Shown: in pieces, positions 1-9,249 of the stretch
How positions within the stretch are numbered: the stretch's first letter is position 1
Layout: every line of letters starts with the position of its first letter
Assembly: GCF_902806685.2 (NCBI RefSeq)
Contig: NC_048562.1
Span: forward strand, 4,610,520-4,674,519
Source: Maniola hyperantus
Lineage: Eukaryota > Arthropoda > Insecta > Lepidoptera > Nymphalidae
Length of the DNA stretch: 64,000 nt
Reading direction: 5' to 3'
Notes under the pieces: model-generated
Told to the model about the DNA's origin: nothing
Seen by the model: the letters and a program-made list of their open reading frames with translations, nothing else
Databases searched by the model: none
Program-made: the position numbers and the translations under genes

Positions 1-160
1 CTAGTGTGCCTTGTTTTCTAGATGATTAATGGAAAAAATACCCTATTCCTGGCTACGGCCTTGCTTTCTAGTGTAGCTTGCTTTCTAGATGATTAATGGA
101 AAAAAATACCCTATTCCTGGCTACGACCTTGCTTTTTGGTGTGCATTAAAGTTCACTAAC
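1..160. repeat. Diverged direct repeats with CTAGATGATTAATGG motif
   Basis: The motif TTTCTAGATGATTAATGGA with flanking TACCCTATTCCTGGCTACG occurs twice in tandem at about 17-115. Shorter copies recur at 798-860 and near 1400. It lies in gem introns. No coding potential is seen. Confidence 0.6.
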
Positions 161-262
161 TTCTATGATCCTCTCCCCGGGTCTCTCGGCATGCCACTGT
201 GCGATCTGTTCGCGCTCCATGTACTGCAGGCGACGCTCGTGGAAGCAGATTTTGATGACACT
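161..262 (-). CDS. gem: gem coding exon 8, CP2 domain continued
   Basis: It encodes SVIKICFHERRLQYMEREQI, then AQWHAERPGERIIE, matching the FHDRRLQY...RPGDRILD block of TFCP2. The acceptor is TTTACAG|AG and the donor GAA|GTTAGT. It is in phase 0 at both ends and is 34 codons long. Later exons are outside the window. Confidence 0.9.
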
Positions 263-3200
263 CTGTAAACAAAATATTAAATTTATCACAAATTTTGTCA
301 CTGGCAGCAAGCGAACAGTGGCCTTGCAGTCAAGGCGTCGGGCGCGAACCCAGAAGACGTAGGTTCGAATCCTGCCAGTTCCGCATTTTATGATATGTAT
401 TTAAAATTATTTAGAAACTAGCTTATTCCCGCGACTTCGTACGCGTGGACTAAAGAGATTTCAAACCCCTGTTGAATTTTCAAAAATCCTTTCTTAGTGG
501 ATGTCTACCTCATAATAGCTATCTGCATGCCAAATTTCAAGTCCGAGCCGTCAAGTAGATTGAGCCGTGCGTTGATAGATCAGTTAGACCTTCATGATTT
601 ACCTTAAAAATCTTCTTTTCTTGCTTGTAAGGCGCCAAATCTCCCAATTTCTTCAGTTTAATCTCATAAGGTTGTCCCTGGTTGAGGTAGGTCAGTGTTT
701 CCTCGTTCTGTTTGGTGGCTATGGACGTGGCGGCCGCCAGCACGTACTGGAATCTGGAATATAAATGGAGATCTTGGAATCTGGAAAGAATTTGTTTTTC
801 TAGATGATTAATGGATTTTTTCTAGATGATTAATAGAGTTTTTCTAGATGATTACTGGAATTTTATTCTTACATAAGTAAGAAAAAACTGTAGAGAAAGT
901 ACTGGTTTTTTTAATCTAAATATATAAAAGGCAAAGAAGACTGACTGACTGATTAACTGACTGACTGATCTATCAACGCACAGCTCTAACTACTGGATGG
1001 ATCAGGCTGAAATTTGGCATATAACTATTATGACGTAGGCATCCGCTAAGAAAGGATTTTTTGAAAAATCAACCCCTAAGGGGGTGAAATAGGGGTTTCA
1101 AATTTGTGTAGTCCACGCGGATAAAGTCGCGAGCATAAGCTAGTCTAAATATAATTACAGGAATTTTTATATGATTAATACTTTTTATTTCTCGCAAAAC
1201 AATTTTTGCGAGACATTTCACAGCGATTAATAGCATCTGGTGACAGAAGGGCTGGGTCATTTTTTGCGCAACGGATCAGCCTGGCTGTACATCGCGGAAA
1301 TGCAGTCAGTATTCTTGGCACCATCCCACGCGGGCATGATTGGTATAGTAATTAGATAAGGCTTAAGTTTTATTGTAATATTTTGATTAATAGATTTTTT
1401 TTAGATGATTAATGGATTTCTCTTTTTCTAAACCTGCATGCCTGAGAGTGTTCTTAATGTCCTAGATTTTACCTGTTTTCATACTGTGTTATTGTTTATT
1501 ACCTGTTATCATCTTTGTAGCAGGTTTCGGAGCGGGTCGGCGAGTGCAGAAAGCTGTCCAGGGAGTTCGGCGAGCACATCAACAGACCTACAAACAAAAT
1601 TATCATACAACTACTATTAAAAAAAAAACAGTCAAGTGTGAGTCGGACTCGCACACGAAGGGTTCCGTATCACCGTTGTATTCCGTACAAGAAATAACAC
1701 TATTTCATTTTATTTTCATGGCGGCTATTTTGAAATTTTATTATTTGTTGTTATAGCGGCATTAGAAATACACATTCTTTAAAAATTTAAAATCTCTACC
1801 TACTACGGTTCACGAGACTCGGCCCGCTGAGAGACAGACAGACCGAAAGACGGTCGGACGGACAGCGGAGCCTTAGTAAATAAGCCAGTGATACACATGC
1901 TTGTGTCTGGTATGCCGGTTTCTAGAAATTCTGCGTACCGTGCCACTGACGTGCGAGTTGAAGATCACAAAATTAAATACTAATTATGTAGAAACTAGCT
2001 TATGCTCGCGACTTCGTCCGCGTGGACTACAAAATTTCAAAACCCTATTTCACCCCCTTAGGAGTCGAATTTTCAAAAATCCTTTCTTAGCGGATGCCTA
2101 CGTCATAATAGCTATCTGCATGCCAAATTTCAGCCCGATCCGTCCAGTAGTTTGAGCTGTGCGTTGATAGATCAGTCAGTCAGTCAGTCAGTCAGTCAGT
2201 CACCTTTCCCTTTTATGTATATAGATAAATAGCGTTGCGATAAATCTCGCGATCGTGTTAGTAATGAAACCAGCACCTAGCATGCCATTCACTGGCATTC
2301 ATATGATCACGGGCTATAGAGTCCCTTCGGCTACGGAAACCTTAACAACAAAATCCAGGCTTGCGCCTTACCTTTGTTCTCCTGGTTATTGGGCGAGTGG
2401 TAGCCATTCAGTGGCATCACGATTGGCATCGGCTGGCACTGCATGCTCTCTGGACTGGCTGTAAAGTAAATAAAAAGAATTTCATAAATATTTCTACCTT
2501 CTTTTTGTACCTATTACAACCGCTCACACTGCCAAGGGTCACTGGCAGAGATCTCTCATAGAGATAAGTGCTCCCCTGTCCACTTTTACTCTCTTCTTCT
2601 CTTTATTGTAAATGTTTTCTTGGTAGGTACACATAAAAAAAGCATAATTTTCCTTTACCTTCCTATATTCACCTTTTCCTTTTATTTAGGTATTTAGATT
2701 TTGTCTACAGAGTGATAAGGCTCAAGGGTTCCTTTTTTCCTTTTGAGGAACGGATAATTTAGATTCAAACTTACAATGTGAGTTCATCATGCCGCCGTTA
2801 TGTGGTGACGCTTGCTGGCAGCCGTCGTCCAGGTCACGGTTGTCCACCACCATGCTGGTTATCTGTAAATAAATTGCCACCACCATTAAGAGAATCAATC
2901 ACCGATAAAAATAAAACCGGCCAAGTGCGAGTCAGGCTCGCGCATTGAGGGTTCTGTACTACAGTCGTATTTTTTCGACATTTTGCACGATAATTCAAAA
3001 ACTATGATGCATAAAAACAAATAAAAATCTGTTTTAGAATGTACAGGTGAAGGAAGACCTTTCATATGATACCCCATTTGATATAGTTATCTTACTTCGA
3101 AAATTGAAGATACAAATTATTACTCATAACCACAATTTAATTTTTTTTGTGTGTTGACCACAAATTCACGATTTTCAAATTTTTCCCCGAATGTCTGCTA

Positions 3201-6200
3201 TAAGACCTACCTACCTGCCACATTTCATGATTCTAGGTCAACGAGAAGTACCCTGTAGGTTTCTTGACAGACCGACAGACAGGCAGACAACAAAGTGATC
3301 CTATATGGGTTCCGTTTTTCCTGTTGAGGTACGGAACCCTAAAAAAGAGTAGTTTCTGTTGGGAAGTATTTTTTTTTTAATTATTCTCTTCTAAGCCCCA
3401 TAAACTACCTCTATACAAAAATTACATCATTTTATTACTACAGTTCAATACCCTATTGGCGGGGGATGTAAGTGTCCCTTCTTTACATTTTTTTTTATTT
3501 TTTTTTATTCTATACAAGTTAGCCCTTGACTGCAATCTCACCTGATGGTAAGTGATGATGCAGTCTAAGAGGATAGCGGGCTAACCTGGAAGGGGTATGG
3601 CAGTTTTTATTAAACCCATACCCCTTTGGTTTCTACACGGTATCGTACCGGAACGCTAAGTCGCTTGGCGGCACGGCTTTGCCGGTAGGGTGGTAACTAG
3701 CCACGGCCGAAGCCTCCCACCAAACCAGACCAGAAATTTAGAAATTATAAAATTCCAAAACCCCTGCCAGGAATCGAACCCGGGACCTCCCACTTATAAG
3801 ACCACAGCGCTCATTACTGCGCCAGGGAGGTCGTCTAACATAGTAATAGTTAGTATTCTATGACTCTAGTGAGTCTAGTAAGTAGAGGGTTACCTGTCTA
3901 TTATCATCAGCTCTGCGTGGAAGCCAACGTCGTGAGTTAGCCAGCACGTTCCCCGGGGGAGATAGGGCTTCCTGCTTGAACCCTGGCAGACCAGGCAGCG
4001 CGCAGGATAGCGCACCCAATGCATCGCTGAAAAGTACACAATTATCTATCTTCTTATATTATATATATAAAATTCAAAGTCCTGACTGACTGACTGACTG
4101 ACATATATATCAACGCCCAGCCTAAACCGCTGGACCTAAAGACATTATTTTTTTTTTTTTTTAAGAATAAGAATAATTTATTTTGAATTTAGAATTTAGA
4201 ATTTAGACACAAGAAACAAGTTTTCTGCCCTCTGCACTAGGAAAACCCTGTATTGCAAACCCTGTATTTGGAGGGTATATTCTTTGTAAAGAGTAGGTAT
4301 CCACTAAGAAAGGATTTTTCGAAATTTCACCCCTAAGTGGGTTAAATGGGGGATGGAAGTTTGTATGAAAGTCCGTCATTTTTCAAGTTATTTGCATGAA
4401 AATTGGTATTTGGGTTTTTGGTCACAATTGAAGAAGTACGTGTTTCAGGATTTTTGGAATATTTGCCCATAAGGGTGGTAAAATAGGGGATGAAAGATTG
4501 TATGGGAAAGTTTTAATTATTGATATTATTAACTTGAAATTTGGAAAATAGGTTTTTTCTTGAGGTTAGGTGTCAGCTAAGAAACGACTATGAGAAAAAT
4601 CCCAACCACGCGGGCGAAGCCGCGAGCAGAAGCTAGTCTACATATATAAAAGGAAGCGAATTATCCAGCTGAAGTAAAAGAAACGGGCCGAACTGAGAAC
4701 CACCTCCTTTTTTACGTACATAAAAACAAATAAATTAAAAAAAAAAGTGACTGTCATAATGTAAATACTAGAAATAAAAATAAACTTGTGATGCCCGCCT
4801 TTAGGCTCAGTAAAGTTAGCAATTCATTTGCTCGTAATTCTATACGTTTTTCGGGTTCCGTACCTCAAAAGGAAAAACGGAACCCTCATAGGATCACTTT
4901 GTTGTTTGTCTGTCTGTCTGTCGGTCTGTCAAGAAAGCTACAGGGTACTTCCCGTTGACCTAGAATCATGACATTTGGCAGGTAGGTAGGTCTTATAGCT
5001 GACATTTGGGGAATAATCTGAAAACCGTAAATTTGTGGTTACATCACACAAAAAAAATTAAATTGTGGTCATGAACTAATAATTAGTATTCTTAATTTTC
5101 GAGGTAAGATAACTATATCGAGTGGGATATCATATGAAAGGTCTTCACCTGTGCATTCGAAAACAGCTTTTTATTTATTTTTATGCATCATAGGTTTTGA
5201 ATTATCGTGCAAAATGTCGAAAAAATACGACTGTAGTACGGAACCCTCGTTGCGCGAGTCTGACCGGTTTTTATAATAAGCTTCCAGAAAAAATATTGGA
5301 GATGTCTCTCAACAAGTTCAAAGTTTACATAAAACGTAAACTCATTGAAAAATTCTATTACAGTGTAAAGGATTATTTGAATGATAGGCAGGCTAGTTTT
5401 GTGATAGTTCTAATAAGTTTTAATTTATGACTTTGTAAAGTGGTGATGGTAAAAAGAATACGCGGCTGAGTTTGTTGTGGGTTCTTCTCAGACCTGGGCG
5501 CGTTTGGAACCCTCGTAGCTTTAGTTTTAAGTTTAAGTAGTTTAAGTAATAATTATCATCACTATATCTTACAAATCCAACAACTGACAATCGAAAAGAG
5601 TAATTTATTACCTATTTTGAATAAATCATTTGAGTTTGACTTTGACTTTGGAAGTCGGTTAAAAATAAAAAGTCTCACCCCATAGATAGTTCTCCGGGTA
5701 AGTCCAAGTCCAGGTCATTGGTGGTCCACCCAGGGGACATGTGCGAGGATGATGAACTGGTGCCGCTTCCGCCCATATCGCCGAGGGTTGCTGCAATCAG
5801 ACAGATATATTTATTACTCTTTTGGAACAAGATAAGCTTTTTATTTAAGGTTCAAGACACATTCCGCAGACTCATATAATATAATAGAATATGTAGATCG
5901 CTTAAACATAGTTATAATTTATTGTAAACATCCTACTCATATTCAGCAAATAAATTCTTGTTAAAAATGCAATTTATTCTATTCTATATTCTATTCCCAC
6001 TTGCAGTTTCCGCGTAGGGCATAGGTTAATACATTGGCTGAGATCTTTATTTAGTAATTTCGTTGAAGTGTAGGTAAAAACACTATCATAAAAATTATAA
6101 AAATATTTAAAGAAAATCTGGACTATTTATCTTCAAAAAGAGGAGCGACCCTAAGTGATGAGGAATATGACGCAAGCAGAGTTGTAGGTAAAGCCACACA

Positions 6201-9200
6201 CAATTCAGCACACACACAGATCGTGTCTGCGAGTTTATCTCCGGTCAAGATGATTACGAGTGCAATTCGTCTCACTCTCTTATCTTCATACTATTGACCA
6301 ATGTAATGTAACGTATCGACCCACTATAAACCAGATTTAAGTTATGTTCGGTTAATAAATTGTTAGTAAGTATATTACTATTGTCCAAATGTCGAGATGT
6401 CTTCTTGTTCAAAATTCCTCAGTGCTTGAAGAACAAAGTATTCGAACAGTGCGTGTTGCCAGTGATGACATATTAGTAGGGGAGCCCAAGATGCTAAATG
6501 GGGATTTACTCGAGCGTCGTTGGGACCTATTGGATTGTGCAGATTAGGTGCTAAAAAAAAGATGAAGGTTATATGATGTAACCCCTTTCATTGGTGCGTA
6601 CAGGTTTTCAAAAATGTAAAAAAAATATTCACAAAGAAATACTCGAGCGCTTTTCGCTCGGGTTTGCACTATTTGCAGAAATAATTTTGAGCCTCAATAG
6701 CTCAACGGGTAAAGGAGTGGACTGAAAACCGAAAGGTCGACGGTTCAAACCCCGCCTGTTGCACTATTGTCGTACCTACTCCTAGCACAAGCTCGACGCT
6801 TAGTTGGAGAGGAAAGGGGAATATTAGTCACTTAACATGGCTAATATACTTTAAAAAAAAATAAAAAAAATTGGAGAGATCGGGGGCAACATCTTCCTAA
6901 GAGCAACTCCTGTGAGGCTCGGAGCACGGTTTAGGATGACGTTGGGACGGATGGATTTGTTGAACTTGACCAGTCCGTATGCCCCTGAGACCGTGGCGTA
7001 AGATGACGGACCGGGGATCTCACCTTCGTCTGCGAAGACGCTGTGGATGTTGTATACAACATCTGCACAGCGTCTTCACCGACGCTTCTTCTTCTTCTTA
7101 GATATGTATTGCCCTACAAGATAGGGTGCATGTCTGTCAGACATTCCTCCTTTGCCGTACTATCTTCTGCAACGGTTCCCGGTCCCCTTCGATCTCGTAG
7201 GAGAAAGAATGAGATATAGTTCACCGAGTCCTCCAGATAAAAACAAGTTAAACCGATAAACATTTTCTTCTCCGTCATTATGCCAATAACGGACCGGCTT
7301 CAAGATACCTATAGTCCGCGACAGGTCCAGATGGCAATCCGAGTATGAGGCGGGGCGACGCGTCGCACAGCCGCACGATACCCGCGCTCGCGCGCACCGG
7401 GTTGGCGCGGGGCGTTCCCTCCCCAATGGCCATCTCGACCTGTCGCGTACTATACTGAGTTTGACTTATTTTACCTATCAAACAATATTTAAAAAGGAAT
7501 TAAGAAACTATCATCGTAAAAAAAAAGTACCTAGCTAACATCTAAATATGCATGCAATCACACACTCCCACTTACACACACACACACACATACACACACG
7601 CACACACACACAAGCACACAATCACACACGCATACACACACACTCACACAAGCATACACACACACTGTTGTAATTCTATTATTGTATATACCTACATTTA
7701 TTCTAAATCTATTCTGTTAAAAATAGTTTTAATTATAATTTTAAGTAATCTCTTTTGGCCTTCTGTTATAACTAGATTTAAATTTAAATAATAATTATGT
7801 ATTTACGCTGTTGATTACTTTCAAATAAACAAAATAAAAATAAAATAAAATATACTTACTCTAGTTATCAGTTAAACTTTGCCCGGGGCCGGGATGGGTA
7901 TACATAACTAGTAATTACTGATAATTGCAGACTAGCGGCTCGGTTAATCGACACAAGAGTTCAATTTGCAATAATAGATGTTAATGGCCGAGATACCATG
8001 ACTATTGACTAGTCTACGGTTGTCAACGGAGCTCGTGTCGAATTTTCCAGAAATTATTAAAATATTCCTTCCCGATCAATTTCAATGGAGACTAGACTAG
8101 ACAACTCTAGGCAGGAAATATTAAAAGCTGGAGATTGACTCGTAAGTTTTAACATTTTAACGTTTTAACGTTTTAACATAGACCTGGGCGCGTTTGGAAC
8201 CCTCGTAGCTTTAGTTTTAAGTTTGCGTAATAATTATCACCACTATATCTTAGAAATCCAACATCTGACCATCAAAAAGAGTTATTAATTACCTATTTTG
8301 AATAAATCATTTGACTTTTGACTTTTGACATTTTGTTGTAACGTATCAAGTTTTTGTAACTCAACCCAGAGACAGACTTGCAACGTTAGTTTGTAATGTA
8401 TCATTCGCGGAGCGCGCCGCGTGCTCCACTCGACTGTAATTTTTTCGCGAATTTCCTTTCAGTGTTACATTACAAATCAGTGCAGATCCGCGGGGTGATT
8501 ACGTATCTCGCGACAGGCGTAAATCTCGCGATCATTGCTGTCAAACGTCCGGTTAGAGAGAGACAGCAATAGCCACAAAGCAAAATTAGAAGAAGAGGAG
8601 AGACAGCAAATAAACTGTCGGATTGCTACTGCTGTCGCGTTGCTGTCGCTACTGCAACGTTTTACGTAATCACCCCGCGGGTCATCGCGATATCGAATTG
8701 CAAGCGCAAGCCGTAAAAATAGAGAACACTTGAGCCAAGAGCTCAAATAATGAACACACGCTACAAGTAAGTCTGTGTCGCCGTATTATAAAAAGATTGC
8801 CTCGAATGGTACATTACAAATTACAAACAAACGGTATATTCAGCTAACTAAAGACTATTTGTTTTTGGTTGTCTTAATGTAGGACTGCATCTAACGTTGA
8901 TGCAGATTGCAGATATTAGATTAAAATGTAAGGATCCTATTATAAAAGTACTTAATACTTTTATCTTCGTTTCCTTCAGAAATCCTTTGGACTGCCGCAA
9001 AACATAATTTGCGCCCGATTAGGGACTAAATGTAGGACTTATAAAACAATTCATCAATTAAAATTTCAAACAAACAAATAATATGAGCAAATAGAGTTAC
9101 CGTAAGGATTATAAGCGATGCCAGTGAAGGCATGGGCGCCAAATTCCGCCAACCTCCGCCCCTCCATTGCCTCCTTGGCCGCGAATTGCAGCACAGCGGC

Positions 9201-9239
9201 CGCCGATATGTGACCAGATTGTAGAGTGTCCTCTACCAT
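161..9239 (-). CDS. gem: Gemini / CP2-family transcription factor, 5' part of gene (8 coding exons)
   Basis: The gene encodes a grainyhead/CP2-superfamily DNA-binding transcription factor of the TFCP2 (LSF) branch, called gemini in Drosophila. Coding exons on the minus strand are 9239-9101, 5790-5679, 4026-3894, 2862-2775, 2458-2372, 1587-1503, 753-603 and 262-161. They total 897 nt, or 299 codons, and every junction agrees in reading phase (1,2,0,1,1,2,0). The first about 215 residues are an acidic, Ser/Gly/Pro-rich N-terminus with an FKQEAL motif like the FKQEE of vertebrate TFCP2. From residue 216 the CP2 domain begins (FQYVLAAATS, then EETLTYLNQGQPYEI, then HERRLQY and RPGERI). Conservation across exons 7-8 makes the family call firm. 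The rest of the DNA-binding domain and the oligomerisation region lie beyond position 1. The introns hold many repeats. Residue numbers assume the ATG at 9239. Confidence 0.9.
312..383 (+). pseudogene. Degenerate tRNA-Ser-like sequence
   Basis: A GGCC...GGCG D-arm-like region, a GGTTCGAATCC T-loop and a 3' part with a paired T-stem are visible. The acceptor stem pairs at about 5 of 7 positions. The anticodon loop would read CGA (Ser), but position 33 is G, not T. It lies in a gem intron. It is probably a tRNA pseudogene or the head of a SINE, not a working tRNA gene. Confidence 0.4.
418..588 (+). repeat. Dispersed repeat family A (GTCA-tail)
   Basis: It begins ACTAGCTTA...CGACTTCGTACGCGTGGAC and runs through TTTCAAAAATCCTTTCTTAG and GCATGCCAAATTTCA to GATAGATCAG. 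The same order is seen in about nine other copies here. Family A is a non-autonomous lepidopteran interspersed repeat that ends in a GTCA array and an AT-rich tail. Confidence 0.75.
603..753 (-). CDS. gem: gem coding exon 7, start of CP2 domain
   Basis: It encodes FQYVLAAATSIATKQ, then NEETLTYLNQGQPYEIKLKK, then a Lys-rich end. This block is diagnostic of TFCP2/gemini proteins. The acceptor is TATATTCCAG and the donor AAG|GTAAAT. A second acceptor (TTTCCAG), 27 nt further upstream on the transcript, keeps the frame and would add nine residues. A family A repeat ends about 14 bp past the donor. Confidence 0.92.
915..1144 (-). repeat. Dispersed repeat family A
   Basis: A full-length copy in reverse orientation, from TCTAAATATATAAAAGG and a GACT array through GGCTGAAATTTGGCAT to GCGAGCATAAGCTAGT. 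It lies in the gem intron between exons 6 and 7. Confidence 0.8.
1503..1587 (-). CDS. gem: gem coding exon 6
   Basis: The acceptor is TTTTGTTTGTAG and the donor ACAG|GTAATA. Phase is 1 in and 2 out. It encodes a Ser/Pro-rich stretch (LLMCSPNSLDSFLHSPTRSE) leading directly into the CP2 domain exon. Joining to exon 7 creates an Arg codon before FQYV and keeps the frame, which confirms the chain. Confidence 0.75.
1994..2226 (+). repeat. Dispersed repeat family A
   Basis: A full-length copy from ACTAGCTTATGCTCGCGAC through a clean (GTCA)n array to TATGTATATAGA, in a gem intron. Confidence 0.8.
2372..2458 (-). CDS. gem: gem coding exon 5
   Basis: The acceptor is TATTTACTTTACAG and the donor AAAG|GTAAGG. 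Phase is 1 in and 1 out. It encodes SPESMQCQPMPIVMPLNGYH then SPNNQENK, a Pro/Met/Asn-rich linker. It has no known domain and is placed by phase and by sitting between exons 4 and 6. Confidence 0.72.
2775..2862 (-). CDS. gem: gem coding exon 4
   Basis: The acceptor is TTTATTTACAG and the donor T|GTAAGT. Phase is 0 in and 1 out. The exon encodes ITSMVVDNRDLDDGC, then QQASPHNGGMMNSH. It has no known domain and is assigned by phase and position between exons 3 and 5. Confidence 0.72.
2912..3344 (-). repeat. Dispersed repeat family C
   Basis: A nearly full copy reversed: AAAACCGGCCAAGTGCGAG at the left and GGTACGGAACCCTAAAAA at the right. Family C is about 430-480 bp. In its own orientation it starts GGGTTCCGTACCTCAAAAGG and ends CTTGGCCGGTTTTT, with TACGGAACCC repeated inverted inside the far end. 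It has no coding capacity. Confidence 0.8.
3514..3832 (-). repeat. tRNA-derived SINE family F
   Basis: Reversed, it reads CCTCCCTGGCGCAGTAATGA, then GGTCCCGGGTTCGATTCCTG (an RNA polymerase III B-box), then a body ending in CAAGGGCTAACTTG. A second copy is split at 20911-21908. It lies in the gem intron between exons 3 and 4. Confidence 0.75.
3894..4026 (-). CDS. gem: gem coding exon 3
   Basis: A TACTTTTCAG acceptor and a CAG|GTAACC donor bound an exon that enters in phase 2 and leaves in phase 0. It encodes DALGALSCALPGLPGFKQEA, close in pattern to the short LALPIFKQEE segment upstream of the CP2 domain in TFCP2 proteins. It is followed by an Arg-rich stretch (RRWLPRRADDNRQ). This exon helps link the N-terminal exons to the CP2 domain exons. 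Confidence 0.8.
4061..4638 (-). repeat. Family A variant, long, with internal insertion
   Basis: The left end is an ATATATATAAAATTCAAAGT plus GACT array, and the right end is CGCGGGCGAAGCCGCGAGC...AGCTAGT. The middle has extra AT-rich sequence and a second region of family-like text. The close relative is the copy at 55838-56063. Confidence 0.6.
4852..5273 (+). repeat. Dispersed repeat family C, full copy
   Basis: It runs from GGGTTCCGTACCTCAAAAGG through a GTCTGTCTGTC array, CATGACATTTGGCAGGTAGG and ATCATATGAAAGGTCTTCAC to GCGAGTCTGACCGG. The truncated LINE at 5275 abuts its right end. Confidence 0.8.
5275..5651 (+). pseudogene. 5'-truncated non-LTR retrotransposon 3' end (family H)
   Basis: The first about 155 bp encode LPEKILEMSLNKFKVYIKRK then IEKFYYSVKDYLNDR, which resembles the C-terminal tail of CR1/Jockey-like reverse transcriptase ORFs. 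A 3' UTR follows (GACCTGGGCGCGTTTGGAAC...) and the copy ends in TTTGACTTTGACTTTG. Three other UTR-only copies are in the window. The clade assignment is tentative. Confidence 0.6.
5652..6688. other. gem intron 1 sequence without recognised elements
   Basis: Apart from gem exon 2, I see no gene here. It is AT-rich, with TCAAAATTCCTCAGTGCTTG-type single-copy sequence and no clear repeat family. Confidence 0.4.
5679..5790 (-). CDS. gem: gem coding exon 2
   Basis: A CTGATTGCAG acceptor precedes 5790 and a GTGAGAC donor follows 5679. The exon enters in phase 1 and leaves in phase 2. It encodes a Gly/Ser-rich then acidic stretch (SSSSSHMSPGW, NDLDLDLPGEL), typical of an activation region. The family is not recognisable from this exon alone; the assignment rests on strand, phase and position. 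Confidence 0.75.
6690..6852 (+). repeat. tRNA-Phe-like SINE family D
   Basis: The head has GAGCCTCAATAGCTCAACGG (A-box), GGACTGAAAACC with a GAA anticodon-like loop, and GACGGTTCAAACCC (B-box). A short body and an A-rich tail follow. Copies also lie at 17166-17324 (reverse) and 20421-20597. Confidence 0.8.
6864..7033 (-). pseudogene. Fragment of the Jockey-type element's 3' region
   Basis: Reversed, this matches the ORF2 end and 3' UTR of the element at 22.48-27.73 kb: CAGCGTCTTCGCAGACGAAG, GCATACGGACTGG, CCCAACGTCATCCTAA, CCGAGCCTCACAGGAG and GTTGCCCCCGA all have close counterparts at about 27248-27440. It is diverged and non-coding. Confidence 0.7.
7034..7077. repeat. Near-perfect palindrome
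   Basis: GAAGACGCTGTGGATGTTGTA (positions 7034-7054) is followed at once by its complement at 7055-7077, with only a 2-base difference and no spacer. The arms match the Jockey fragment to the left, so it marks an inverted end. Confidence 0.7.
7309..7454. mobile_element. GC-rich TIR element (family I)
   Basis: The ends are TATAGTCCGCGACAGGTC and GACCTGTCGCGTACTATA, inverted over about 25 bp. The interior is GC-rich and unlike the flanks. Copies lie at 11257-11376 and 18851-18993, with a partial copy at 48612-48687. TA flanks suggest a TA target. It fits a MITE. Confidence 0.75.
7551..7668. repeat. (CA)n microsatellite
   Basis: An imperfect ACACAC run with interspersed CATACACACG units. The open frame through it (repeating His-Thr) is a by-product of the repeat. 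Confidence 0.9.
8180..8336 (+). repeat. Family H LINE 3' UTR, truncated
   Basis: It runs from GACCTGGGCGCGTTTGGAAC to TTTGACTTTTGACTTTTGAC, matching the tail of the copy at 5275-5651. Confidence 0.7.
8488..8680. mobile_element. MITE with 18-bp perfect TIRs
   Basis: The left end CCGCGGGGTGATTACGTA and right end TACGTAATCACCCCGCGG are exact inverted copies about 190 bp apart. The interior is CTGTC-rich, including GAGAGACAGCAA repeats, and non-coding. It lies in gem intron 1. Confidence 0.75.
9101..9239 (-). CDS. gem: gem coding exon 1 with start codon
   Basis: The ATG at 9239-9237 opens MVEDTLQSGHISAAA, followed by QFAAKEAMEGRRLAEFGAH. The exon has 46 codons plus one base and ends at a G|GTAACT donor. 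There is no in-frame alternative nearby, and the GC-rich coding sequence stands out from AT-rich flanks. The initiator is inferred from the open frame; a further upstream noncoding exon is possible. Confidence 0.75.
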
Positions 9240-9249
9240 GTTGGATTTG

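Noticed and set aside
7552..7791. 79-codon plus-strand frame rich in His and Thr
   Set aside because: It is a translation of the (CA)n microsatellite, with no other support.
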